The translations under genes and the position numbers were made by a program. A model generated the notes under the pieces. The model was not told the DNA's origin, made no database searches, and saw only the letters and a program-made list of their open reading frames with translations. 64,000 bases of DNA from Aquimarina sp. TRL1 (lineage in GTDB: Bacteria; Bacteroidota; Bacteroidia; Flavobacteriales; Flavobacteriaceae): NCBI RefSeq assembly GCF_013365535.1, contig NZ_CP053590.1, positions 2,904,501 to 2,968,500 on the forward strand, given 5' to 3'. Below are positions 38,101 through 47,085 of this stretch, in pieces (the stretch's first letter is position 1; each line of letters opens with the position of its first letter).

Positions 38101-41100
38101 CATAGTCCAGATTGGTGTTATCAGCATTTAGTGCCAGGGATGTTAATGTTTCCAGGTTACTTACATCTACAGTTGTTGTTGAACCATCCTCATCTACATA
38201 GGAGAAAGTTCCATTTGCATTTTCTGTAATAGTTGTTAGCGTTTCCAGGTTTTGTACCGCTGTTGTTAGATTGATCTGATTTGTTGATCCGTCTTCATCT
38301 ACATAGTCCAGATTGGTGTTATCAGCATTTAGTGCCAGGGATGTTAATGTTTCCAGGTTGCTTACATCTACAGTTGTTGTTGAACCATCCTCATCTACAT
38401 AGGAGAAAGTTCCATTTGCATTTTCTGTAATAGTTGTTAGCGTTTCCAGGTTTTGTACCGCTGCTGTTAGATTGATCTGATTTGTTGATCCGTCTTCATC
38501 TACATAGTCCAAATTGGTGTTATCAGCATTTAGTGCCAGGGATGTTAATGTTTCCAGATTGCTTACATCTACAGTTGTTGTTGAACCATCCTCATCTACA
38601 TAGGAGAAAGTTCCATTTGCATTTTCTGTAATAGTTGTTAGCGTTTCCAGATTTTGTACCGCTGTTGTTAGATTGATCTGATTTGTTGATCCGTCTTCAT
38701 CTACATAGTCCAGATTGGTGTTATCAGCATTTAGTGCCAGGGATGTTAATGTTTCCAGATTGCTTACATCTACAGTTGTTGTTGATCCGTCCTCATCTAC
38801 ATAGGAGAAAGTTCCATTTGCATTTTCTGTAATAGTTGTTAGCGTTTCCAGGTTTTGTACCGCTGCTGTTAGATTGATCTGGTTTGTTGATCCGTCTTCA
38901 TCTACATAGTCCAGATTGGTGTTATCAGCATTTAGTGCCAGGGATGTTAATGTTTCCAGATTGCTTACATCTACAGTTGTTGTTGAACCATCCTCATCTA
39001 CATAGGAGAAAGTTCCATTTGCATTTTCTGTAATAGTTGTTAGCGTTTCCAGGTTTTGTACCGCTGTTGTTAGATTGATCTGATTTGTTGATCCGTCTTC
39101 ATCTACATAGTCCAGATTGGTGTTATCAGCATTTAGTGCCAGGGATGTTAATGTTTCCAGATTGCTTACATCTACAGTTGTTGTTGAACCATCCTCATCT
39201 ACATAGGAGAAAGTTCCATTTGCATTTTCTGTAATAGTTGTTAGCGTTTCCAGGTTTTGTACCGCTGTTGTTAGATTGATCTGGTTTGTTGATCCGTCTT
39301 CATCTACATAGTCCAGATTGGTGTTATCAGCATTTAGCGCCAGGGATGTTAATGTTTCCAGATTGCTTACATCTACAGTTGTTGTTGATCCGTCCTCATC
39401 TACATAGGAGAAAGTTCCATTTGCATTTTCTGTAATAGTTGTTAGCGTTTCCAGGTTTTGTACCGCTGCTGTTAGATTGATCTGGTTTGTTGATCCGTCT
39501 TCATCTACATAGTCCAGATTGGTGTTATCAGCATTTAGCGCCAGGGATGTTAATGTTTCCAGATTGCTTACATCTACAGTTGTTGTTGATCCGTCCTCAT
39601 CTACATAGGAGAAAGTTCCATTTGCATTTTCTGTAATAGTTGTTAGCGTTTCCAGGTTTTGTACCGCTGCTGTTAGATTGATCTGGTTTGTTGATCCGTC
39701 TTCATCTACATAGTCCAGATTGGTGTTATCAGCATTTAGTGCCAGGGATGTTAATGTTTCCAGGTTACTTACATCTACAGTTGTTGTTGAACCATCCTCA
39801 TCTACATAGGAGAAAGTTCCATTTGCATTTTCTGTAATAGTTGTTAGCGTTTCCAGATTTTGTACCGCTGCTGTTAGATTGATCTGATTTGTTGATCCGT
39901 CTTCATCTACATAGTCCAAATTGGTGTTATCAGCATTTAGTGCCAGGGATGTTAATGTTTCCAGGTTGCTTACATCTACAGTTGTTGTTGAACCATCCTC
40001 ATCTACATAGGAGAAAGTTCCATTTGCATTTTCTGTAATAGTTGTTAGCGTTTCCAGGTTTTGTACCGCTGCTGTTAGATTGATCTGGTTTGTTGATCCG
40101 TCTTCATCTACATAGTCCAAATTGGTGTTATCAGCATTTAGCGCCAGGGATGTTAATGTTTCCAGGTTGCTTACATCTACAGTTGTTGTTGAACCATCCT
40201 CATCTACATAGGAGAAAGTTCCATTTGCATTTTCTGTAATAGTTGTTAGCGTTTCCAGATTTTGTACCGCTGCTGTTAGATTGATCTGATTTGTTGATCC
40301 GTCTTCATCTACATAGTCCAGATTGGTGTTATCAGCATTTAGTGCCAGGGATGTTAATGTTTCCAGGTTACTTACATCTACAGTTGTTGTTGAACCATCC
40401 TCATCTACATAGGAGAAAGTTCCATTTGCATTTTCTGTAATAGTTGTTAGCGTTTCCAGATTTTGTACCGCTGTTGTTAGATTGATCTGATTTGTTGATC
40501 CGTCTTCATCTACATAGTCCAGATTGGTGTTATCAGCATTTAGTGCCAGGGATGTTAATGTTTCCAGATTGCTTACATCTACAGTTGTTGTTGATCCGTC
40601 CTCATCTACATAGGAGAAAGTTCCATTTGCATTTTCTGTAATAGTTGTTAGCGTTTCCAGGTTTTGTACCGCTGCTGTTAGATTGATCTGGTTTGTTGAT
40701 CCGTCTTCATCTACATAGTCCAAATTGGTGTTATCAGCATTTAGTGCCAGGGATGTTAATGTTTCCAGGTTGCTTACATCTACAGTTGTTGTTGAACCAT
40801 CCTCATCTACATAGGAGAAAGTTCCATTTGCATTTTCTGTAATAGTTGTTAGCGTTTCCAGGTTTTGTACCGCTGCTGTTAGATTGATCTGATTTGTTGA
40901 TCCGTCTTCATCTACATAGTCCAGATTGGTGTTATCAGCATTTAGTGCCAGGGATGTTAATGTTTCCAGGTTGCTTACATCTACAGTTGTTGTTGAACCA
41001 TCCTCATCTACATAGGAGAAAGTTCCATTTGCATTTTCTGTAATAGTTGTTAGCGTTTCCAGGTTTTGTACCGCTGCTGTTAGATTGATCTGGTTTGTTG

Positions 41101-44100
41101 ATCCGTCTTCATCTACATAGTCCAGATTGGTGTTATCAGCATTTAGTGCCAGGGATGTTAATGTTTCCAGGTTACTTACATCTACAGTTGTTGTTGAACC
41201 ATCCTCATCTACATAGGAGAAAGTTCCATTTGCATTTTCTGTAATAGTTGTTAGCGTTTCCAGATTTTGTACCGCTGTTGTTAGATTGATCTGATTTGTT
41301 GATCCGTCTTCATCTACATAGTCCAGATTGGTGTTATCAGCATTTAGTGCCAGGGATGTTAATGTTTCCAGGTTGCTTACATCTACAGTTGTTGTTGATC
41401 CGTCCTCATCTACATAGGAGAAAGTTCCATTTGCATTTTCTGTAATAGTTGTTAGCGTTTCCAGGTTTTGTACCGCTGCTGTTAGATTGATCTGATTTGT
41501 TGATCCGTCTTCATCTACATAGTCCAGATTGGTGTTATCAGCATTTAGTGCCAGGGATGTTAATGTTTCCAGGTTACTTACATCTACAGTTGTTGTTGAA
41601 CCATCCTCATCTACATAGGAGAAAGTTCCATTTGCATTTTCTGTAATAGTTGTTAGCGTTTCCAGGTTTTGTACCGCTGCTGTTAGATTGATCTGATTTG
41701 TTGATCCGTCTTCATCTACATAGTCCAAATTGGTGTTATCAGCATTTAGTGCCAGGGATGTTAATGTTTCCAGGTTGCTTACATCTACAGTTGTTGTTGA
41801 ACCATCCTCATCTACATAGGAGAAAGTTCCATTTGCATTTTCTGTAATAGTTGTTAGCGTTTCCAGGTTTTGTACCGCTGCTGTTAGATTGATCTGATTT
41901 GTTGATCCGTCTTCATCTACATAGTCCAAATTGGTGTTATCAGCATTTAGTGCCAGGGATGTTAATGTTTCCAGGTTGCTTACATCTACAGTTGTTGTTG
42001 AACCATCCTCATCTACATAGGAGAAAGTTCCATTTGCATTTTCTGTAATAGTTGTTAGCGTTTCCAGGTTTTGTACCGCTGCTGTTAGATTGATCTGATT
42101 TGTTGATCCGTCTTCATCTACATAGTCCAGATTGGTGTTATCAGCATTTAGCGCCAGGGATGTTAATGTTTCCAGGTTACTTACATCTACAGTTGTTGTT
42201 GAACCATCCTCATCTACATAGGAGAAAGTTCCATTTGCATTTTCTGTAATAGTTGTTAGTGTTTCCAGGTTTTGTACCGCTGTTGTTAGATTGATCTGAT
42301 TTGTTGATCCGTCTTCATCTACATAGTCCAGATTGGTGTTATCAGCATTTAGCGCCAGGGATGTTAATGTTTCCAGGTTGCTTACATCTACAGTTGTTGT
42401 TGATCCGTCCTCATCTACATAGGAGAAAGTTCCATTTGCATTTTCTGTAATAGTTGTTAGCGTTTCCAGGTTTTGTACCGCTGCTGTTAGATTGATCTGG
42501 TTTGTTGATCCGTCTTCATCTACATAGTCCAAATTGGTGTTATCAGCATTTAGTGCCAGGGATGTTAATGTTTCCAGATTGCTTACATCTACAGTTGTTG
42601 TTGAACCATCCTCATCTACATAGGAGAAAGTTCCATTTGCATTTTCTGTAATAGTTGTTAGCGTTTCCAGGTTTTGTACCGCTGCTGTTAGATTGATCTG
42701 ATTTGTTGATCCGTCTTCATCTACATAGTCCAAATTGGTGTTATCAGCATTTAGTGCCAGGGATGTTAATGTTTCCAGATTGCTTACATCTACAGTTGTT
42801 GTTGAACCATCCTCATCTACATAGGAGAAAGTTCCATTTGCATTTTCTGTAATAGTTGTTAGCGTTTCCAGGTTTTGTACCGCTGCTGTTAGATTGATCT
42901 GATTTGTTGATCCGTCTTCATCTACATAGTCCAGATTGGTGTTATCAGCATTTAGTGCCAGGGATGTTAATGTTTCCAGATTGCTTACATCTACAGTTGT
43001 TGTTGAACCATCCTCATCTACATAGGAGAAAGTTCCATTTGCATTTTCTGTAATAGTTGTTAGCGTTTCCAGGTTTTGTACCGCTGCTGTTAGATTGATC
43101 TGATTTGTTGATCCGTCTTCATCTACATAGTCCAAATTGGTGTTATCAGCATTTAGTGCCAGGGATGTTAATGTTTCCAGATTGCTTACATCTACAGTTG
43201 TTGTTGAACCATCCTCATCTACATAGGAGAAAGTTCCATTTGCATTTTCTGTAATAGTTGTTAGCGTTTCCAGGTTTTGTACCGCTGTTGTTAGATTGAT
43301 CTGATTTGTTGATCCGTCTTCATCTACATAGTCCAGATTGGTGTTATCAGCATTTAGTGCCAGGGATGTTAATGTTTCCAGGTTGCTTACATCTACAGTT
43401 GTTGTTGAACCATCCTCATCTACATAGGAGAAAGTTCCATTTGCATTTTCTGTAATAGTTGTTAGCGTTTCCAGGTTTTGTACCGCTGCTGTTAGATTGA
43501 TCTGATTTGTTGATCCGTCTTCATCTACATAGTCCAGATTGGTGTTATCAGCATTTAGCGCCAGGGATGTTAATGTTTCCAGGTTGCTTACATCTACAGT
43601 TGTTGTTGAACCATCCTCATCTACATAGGAGAAAGTTCCATTTGCATTTTCTGTAATAGTTGTTAGTGTTTCCAGGTTTTGTACCGCTGCTGTTAGATTG
43701 ATCTGATTTGTTGATCCGTCTTCATCTACATAGTCCAGATTGGTGTTATCAGCATTTAGTGCCAGGGATGTTAATGTTTCCAGATTGCTTACATCTACAG
43801 TTGTTGTTGAACCATCCTCATCTACATAGGAGAAAGTTCCATTTGCATTTTCTGTAATAGTTGTTAGCGTTTCCAGGTTTTGTACCGCTGCTGTTAGATT
43901 GATCTGATTTGTTGATCCGTCTTCATCTACATAGTCCAGATTGGTGTTATCAGCATTTAGCGCCAGGGATGTTAATGTTTCCAGATTGCTTACATCTACA
44001 GTTGTTGTTGAACCATCCTCATCTACATAGGAGAAAGTTCCATTTGCATTTTCTGTAATAGTTGTTAGCGTTTCCAGGTTTTGTACCGCTGCTGTTAGAT

Positions 44101-46792
44101 TGATCTGGTTTGTTGATCCGTCTTCATCTACATAGTCCAAATTGGTGTTATCAGCATTTAGTGCCAGGGATGTTAATGTTTCCAGGTTGCTTACATCTAC
44201 AGTTGTTGTTGATCCATCCTCATCTACATAGGAGAAAGTTCCATTTGCATTTTCTGTAATAGTTGTTAGCGTTTCCAGGTTTTGTACCGCTGTTGTTAGA
44301 TTGATCTGATTTGTTGATCCGTCTTCATCTACATAGTCCAGATTGGTGTTATCAGCATTTAGTGCCAGGGATGTTAATGTTTCCAGGTTGCTTACATCTA
44401 CAGTTGTTGTTGATCCGTCCTCATCTACATAGGAGAAAGTTCCATTTGCATTTTCTGTAATAGTTGTTAGCGTTTCCAGGTTTTGTACCGCTGCTGTTAG
44501 ATTGATCTGGTTTGTTGATCCGTCTTCATCTACATAGTCCAAATTGGTGTTATCAGCATTTAGTGCCAGGGATGTTAATGTTTCCAGATTGCTTACATCT
44601 ACAGTTGTTGTTGAACCATCCTCATCTACATAGGAGAAAGTTCCATTTGCATTTTCTGTAATAGTTGTTAGCGTTTCCAGGTTTTGTACCGCTGCTGTTA
44701 GATTGATCTGATTTGTTGATCCGTCTTCATCTACATAGTCCAAATTGGTGTTATCAGCATTTAGTGCCAGGGATGTTAATGTTTCCAGATTGCTTACATC
44801 TACAGTTGTTGTTGAACCATCCTCATCTACATAGGAGAAAGTTCCATTTGCATTTTCTGTAATAGTTGTTAGCGTTTCCAGGTTTTGTACCGCTGCTGTT
44901 AGATTGATCTGATTTGTTGATCCGTCTTCATCTACATAGTCCAGATTGGTGTTATCAGCATTTAGTGCCAGGGATGTTAATGTTTCCAGGTTGCTTACAT
45001 CTACAGTTGTTGTTGATCCGTCCTCATCTACATAGGAGAAAGTTCCATTTGCATTTTCTGTAATAGTTGTTAGCGTTTCCAGGTTTTGTACCGCTGCTGT
45101 TAGATTGATCTGGTTTGTTGATCCGTCTTCATCTACATAGTCCAAATTGGTGTTATCAGCATTTAGTGCCAGGGATGTTAATGTTTCCAGATTGCTTACA
45201 TCTACAGTTGTTGTTGAACCATCCTCATCTACATAGGAGAAAGTTCCATTTGCATTTTCTGTAATAGTTGTTAGCGTTTCCAGGTTTTGTACCGCTGTTG
45301 TTAGATTGATCTGATTTGTTGATCCGTCTTCATCTACATAGTCCAGATTGGTGTTATCAGCATTTAGTGCCAGGGATGTTAATGTTTCCAGGTTACTTAC
45401 ATCTACAGTTGTTGTTGAACCATCCTCATCTACATAGGAGAAAGTTCCATTTGCATTTTCTGTAATAGTTGTTAGCGTTTCCAGGTTTTGTACCGCTGTT
45501 GTTAGATTGATCTGGTTTGTTGATCCGTCTTCATCTACATAGTCCAGATTGGTGTTATCAGCATTTAGCGCCAGGGATGTTAATGTTTCCAGGTTGCTTA
45601 CATCTACAGTTGTTGTTGAACCATCCTCATCTACATAGGAGAAAGTTCCATTTGCATTTTCTGTAATAGTTGTTAGTGTTTCCAGGTTTTGTACCGCTGT
45701 TGTTAGATTGATCTGATTTGTTGATCCATCTTCATCTACATAGTCCAGATTGGTGTTATCAGCATTTAGTGCCAGGGATGTTAATGTTTCCAGATTGCTT
45801 ACATCTACAGTTGTTGTTGATCCATCCTCATCTACATAGGAGAAAGTTCCATTTGCATTTTCTGTAATAGTTGTTAGCGTTTCCAGGTTTTGTACCGCTG
45901 TTGTTAGATTGATCTGGTTTGTTGATCCGTCTTCATCTACATAGTCCAGATTGGTGTTATCAGCATTTAGCGCCAGGGATGTTAATGTTTCCAGATTGCT
46001 TACATCTACAGTTGTTGTTGATCCATCCTCATCTACATAGGAGAAAGTTCCATTTGCATTTTCTGTAATAGTTGTTAGTGTTTCCAGGTTTTGTACCGCT
46101 GTTGTTAGATTGATCTGATTTGTTGATCCGTCTTCATCTACATAGTCCAAATTGGTGTTATCAGCATTTAGTGCCAGGGATGTTAATGTTTCCAGGTTGC
46201 TTACATCTACAGTTGTTGTTGATCCATCCTCATCTACATAGGAGAAAGTTCCATTTGCATTTTCTATGATGGTTGTTAAGGTGTTTAAATAAATAGATAA
46301 ATCAGCATTCCCTCCATTTTCAAGCGATAATAAATTTCCGGTAAGAGTTAGTTGCTGATTATCTGTGCCATCAAATGTGATAGGAGTTCCTCCTCCGTTA
46401 TCAAATGTAAAGGTTCCGTCACCATTATCTATTAATTGTGCTTTATTAATGGTATAAGTGGTTCCTTCTTCATTAGTATAAGTGTAAGAATCTCCATTAT
46501 CGATAATGAACGTTATTGATTCAGTTGAATTGCACAAAGAAACCCAATTGGATCCATCAAATTGGAAAACACAGTTTTGATCGGTGTTAAAAACCATAGC
46601 ACCTTCTAAAGGTGTTAGGGAATTCATTTGGCTGTCATTTATTCGAGTAAGTACAAAAACCTTATCGGCACTTTGTAACTCTAAAATAGAGGTAGGGTCG
46701 ATAACGTTAGGATTGTCTCCTATTTTTACCTGAGCATACAATGCGCTAAAATTCAAACAAATGAGTAAGATTAGGGTAGCTTTTATTTTCAT
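35120..46792 (-). CDS. Giant 3890-residue repeat protein (53 x 67 residues), secreted
   Basis: Signal peptide (MKIKATLILLICLNFSALYA), then a head module (residues 22-90, GAMVFNTDQNCVFQFDGSNW). Two diverged repeats (about 91-145) follow. Residues 168-3718 are 53 tandem units of exactly 67 residues. The C-terminal domain of 172 residues has four Cys-free beta-rich segments and the DCGGNCPG pair. Each unit is two half-repeats (31 and 36 residues), each starting NLETLT and containing YVDEDGST. Units contain no Lys, Arg, His, Cys, Met, Pro or Trp and about 12 acidic residues. No T9SS domain or LPXTG-like anchor is seen. It is probably an extracellular or surface filament. I do not know a characterised homologue. 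Confidence 0.88.
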   Translation of the reverse strand: MKIKATLILLICLNFSALYAQVKIGDNPNVIDPTSILELQSADKVFVLTRINDSQMNSLTPLEGAMVFNTDQNCVFQFDGSNWVSLCNSTESITFIIDNGDSYTYTNEEGTTYTINKAQLIDNGDGTFTFDNGGGTPITFDGTDNQQLTLTGNLLSLENGGNADLSIYLNTLTTIIENANGTFSYVDEDGSTTTVDVSNLETLTSLALNADNTNLDYVDEDGSTNQINLTTAVQNLETLTTITENANGTFSYVDEDGSTTTVDVSNLETLTSLALNADNTNLDYVDEDGSTNQINLTTAVQNLETLTTITENANGTFSYVDEDGSTTTVDVSNLETLTSLALNADNTNLDYVDEDGSTNQINLTTAVQNLETLTTITENANGTFSYVDEDGSTTTVDVSNLETLTSLALNADNTNLDYVDEDGSTNQINLTTAVQNLETLTTITENANGTFSYVDEDGSTTTVDVSNLETLTSLALNADNTNLDYVDEDGSTNQINLTTAVQNLETLTTITENANGTFSYVDEDGSTTTVDVSNLETLTSLALNADNTNLDYVDEDGSTNQINLTAAVQNLETLTTITENANGTFSYVDEDGSTTTVDVSNLETLTSLALNADNTNLDYVDEDGSTNQINLTAAVQNLETLTTITENANGTFSYVDEDGSTTTVDVSNLETLTSLALNADNTNLDYVDEDGSTNQINLTAAVQNLETLTTITENANGTFSYVDEDGSTTTVDVSNLETLTSLALNADNTNLDYVDEDGSTNQINLTAAVQNLETLTTITENANGTFSYVDEDGSTTTVDVSNLETLTSLALNADNTNLDYVDEDGSTNQINLTTAVQNLETLTTITENANGTFSYVDEDGSTTTVDVSNLETLTSLALNADNTNLDYVDEDGSTNQINLTAAVQNLETLTTITENANGTFSYVDEDGSTTTVDVSNLETLTSLALNADNTNLDYVDEDGSTNQINLTAAVQNLETLTTITENANGTFSYVDEDGSTTTVDVSNLETLTSLALNADNTNLDYVDEDGSTNQINLTAAVQNLETLTTITENANGTFSYVDEDGSTTTVDVSNLETLTSLALNADNTNLDYVDEDGSTNQINLTAAVQNLETLTTITENANGTFSYVDEDGSTTTVDVSNLETLTSLALNADNTNLDYVDEDGSTNQINLTTAVQNLETLTTITENANGTFSYVDEDGSTTTVDVSNLETLTSLALNADNTNLDYVDEDGSTNQINLTAAVQNLETLTTITENANGTFSYVDEDGSTTTVDVSNLETLTSLALNADNTNLDYVDEDGSTNQINLTAAVQNLETLTTITENANGTFSYVDEDGSTTTVDVSNLETLTSLALNADNTNLDYVDEDGSTNQINLTAAVQNLETLTTITENANGTFSYVDEDGSTTTVDVSNLETLTSLALNADNTNLDYVDEDGSTNQINLTAAVQNLETLTTITENANGTFSYVDEDGSTTTVDVSNLETLTSLALNADNTNLDYVDEDGSTNQINLTTAVQNLETLTTITENANGTFSYVDEDGSTTTVDVSNLETLTSLALNADNTNLDYVDEDGSTNQINLTAAVQNLETLTTITENANGTFSYVDEDGSTTTVDVSNLETLTSLALNADNTNLDYVDEDGSTNQINLTAAVQNLETLTTITENANGTFSYVDEDGSTTTVDVSNLETLTSLALNADNTNLDYVDEDGSTNQINLTAAVQNLETLTTITENANGTFSYVDEDGSTTTVDVSNLETLTSLALNADNTNLDYVDEDGSTNQINLTAAVQNLETLTTITENANGTFSYVDEDGSTTTVDVSNLETLTSLALNADNTNLDYVDEDGSTNQINLTTAVQNLETLTTITENANGTFSYVDEDGSTTTVDVSNLETLTSLALNADNTNLDYVDEDGSTNQINLTAAVQNLETLTTITENANGTFSYVDEDGSTTTVDVSNLETLTSLALNADNTNLDYVDEDGSTNQINLTAAVQNLETLTTITENANGTFSYVDEDGSTTTVDVSNLETLTSLALNADNTNLDYVDEDGSTNQINLTAAVQNLETLTTITENANGTFSYVDEDGSTTTVDVSNLETLTSLALNADNTNLDYVDEDGSTNQINLTTAVQNLETLTTITENANGTFSYVDEDGSTTTVDVSNLETLTSLALNADNTNLDYVDEDGSTNQINLTAAVQNLETLTTITENANGTFSYVDEDGSTTTVDVSNLETLTSLALNADNTNLDYVDEDGSTNQINLTAAVQNLETLTTITENANGTFSYVDEDGSTTTVDVSNLETLTSLALNADNTNLDYVDEDGSTNQINLTAAVQNLETLTTITENANGTFSYVDEDGSTTTVDVSNLETLTSLALNADNTNLDYVDEDGSTNQINLTAAVQNLETLTTITENANGTFSYVDEDGSTTTVDVSNLETLTSLALNADNTNLDYVDEDGSTNQINLTAAVQNLETLTTITENANGTFSYVDEDGSTTTVDVSNLETLTSLALNADNTNLDYVDEDGSTNQINLTTAVQNLETLTTITENANGTFSYVDEDGSTTTVDVSNLETLTSLALNADNTNLDYVDEDGSTNQINLTTAVQNLETLTTITENANGTFSYVDEDGSTTTVDVSNLETLTSLALNADNTNLDYVDEDGSTNQINLTAAVQNLETLTTITENANGTFSYVDEDGSTTTVDVSNLETLTSLALNADNTNLDYVDEDGSTNQINLTTAVQNLETLTTITENANGTFSYVDEDGSTTTVDVSNLETLTSLALNADNTNLDYVDEDGSTNQINLTAAVQNLETLTTITENANGTFSYVDEDGSTTTVDVSNLETLTSLALNADNTNLDYVDEDGSTNQINLTTAVQNLETLTTITENANGTFSYVDEDGSTTTVDVSNLETLTSLALNADNTNLDYVDEDGSTNQINLTAAVQNLETLTTITENANGTFSYVDEDGSTTTVDVSNLETLTSLALNADNTNLDYVDEDGSTNQINLTTAVQNLETLTTITENANGTFSYVDEDGSTTTVDVSNLETLTSLALNADNTNLDYVDEDGSTNQINLTAAVQNLETLTTITENANGTFSYVDEDGSTTTVDVSNLETLTSLALNADNTNLDYVDEDGSTNQINLTAAVQNLETLTTITENANGTFSYVDEDGSTTTVDVSNLETLTSLALNADNTNLDYVDEDGSTNQINLTAAVQNLETLTTITENANGTFSYVDEDGSTTTVDVSNLETLTSLALNADNTNLDYVDEDGSTNQINLTAAVQNLETLTTITENANGTFSYVDEDGSTTTVDVSNLETLTSLALNADNTNLDYVDEDGSTNQINLTAAVQNLETLTTITENANGTFSYVDEDGSTTTVDVSNLETLTSLALNADNTNLDYVDEDGSTNQINLTAAVQNLETLTTITENANGTFSYVDEDGSTTTVDVSNLETLTSLALNADNTNLDYVDEDGSTNQINLTAAVQNLETLTTITENANGTFSYVDEDGSTTTVDVSNLETLTSLALNADNTNLDYVDEDGSTNQINLTTAVQNLETLTTITENANGTFSYVDEDGSTTTVDVSNLETLTSLALNADNTNLDYVDEDGSTNQINLTAAVQNLETLTTITENANGTFSYVDEDGSTTTVDVSNLETLTSLALNADNTNLDYVDEDGSTNQINLTAAVQNLETLTTITENANGTFSYVDEDGSTTTVDVSNLETLTSLALNADNTNLDYVDEDGSTNQINLTAAVQNLETLTSMTQNDASATGEITYTDEDGSTSTAQVVSADANNQVTSGADGGAFFVSPVKALAKVTMTYTGAFNTYQNHTIAKQFNIATIERANEGDYNVTFTTPMPDAHYIIQLTILDCGGNCPGNSNANYDDPGITYYNQTANGFSINIGDSDNGTNQKDDIDLEFMLTVFDF
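35639..46291 (-). repeat. 53 tandem copies of a 201-bp unit
   Basis: The array is 10,653 bp, exactly 53 x 201. Units differ at about eight synonymous positions and at one amino-acid position (unit residue 64, Thr in units 1-5, 10, 15, 20, 25, 29, 35, 36, 38, 40, 42 and 50, Ala elsewhere, numbering from the protein N-terminus). Only the first unit shows extra substitutions. By hand count one unit is about 40% G+C, which looks richer than most of the flanking DNA. Unit boundaries were set by the frame and confirmed by the residue count of the flanks. Confidence 0.95.
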
Positions 46793-46918
46793 ATTTGTAA
46801 GAAATTTCTTATTTTTTGAGTCCGTTTCTTTTTTACGGTTATGCCATAAATTAGTTGATTGAAAATTTCATAACAGTAACTAATATAAGGATTTATTTAA
46901 ATTATAAAAAACTGTTAA

Positions 46919-46926
46919 CAAAAATA
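46919..46926 (-). promoter_or_regulatory. Possible -7 box of the giant repeat gene
   Basis: The minus strand reads TATTTTTG, matching TAnnTTTG, 126 bp before the ATG. The local sequence is so A+T-rich that chance matches are likely, and no -33 element is clear. Confidence 0.3.
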
Positions 46927-47066
46927 CATTATTTTTTTGATTTTTCGGGGTTTTACCGATTAAATGCGCTTTTGTTGGATTAAATGCATTGATTTTAACT
47001 TTTTTTAAGTACAATATTTTTTATTCATTTTTTTTTAAAAGTTCTTTTCTAATTATAAAAAAGATG

Positions 47067-47074
47067 TATATTTG
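47067..47074 (+). promoter_or_regulatory. -7 box of the tRNA-Gly gene
   Basis: TATATTTG matches TAnnTTTG and ends 11 bp before the tRNA 5' end. Confidence 0.65.
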
Positions 47075-47085
47075 CAACCGCAAAG

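Noticed and set aside
35639..46291. Regular repeats that might be a CRISPR array or satellite
   Set aside because: Units are 201 bp, have no unique spacers, and stay in one open frame with codon-level conservation, so this is a coding tandem repeat.
35639..46291. Giant repeats as targets of the D(S/T)x O-glycosylation system
   Set aside because: No DS or DT pair exists in the 67-residue unit, so this motif cannot apply; other Ser/Thr modification remains possible.
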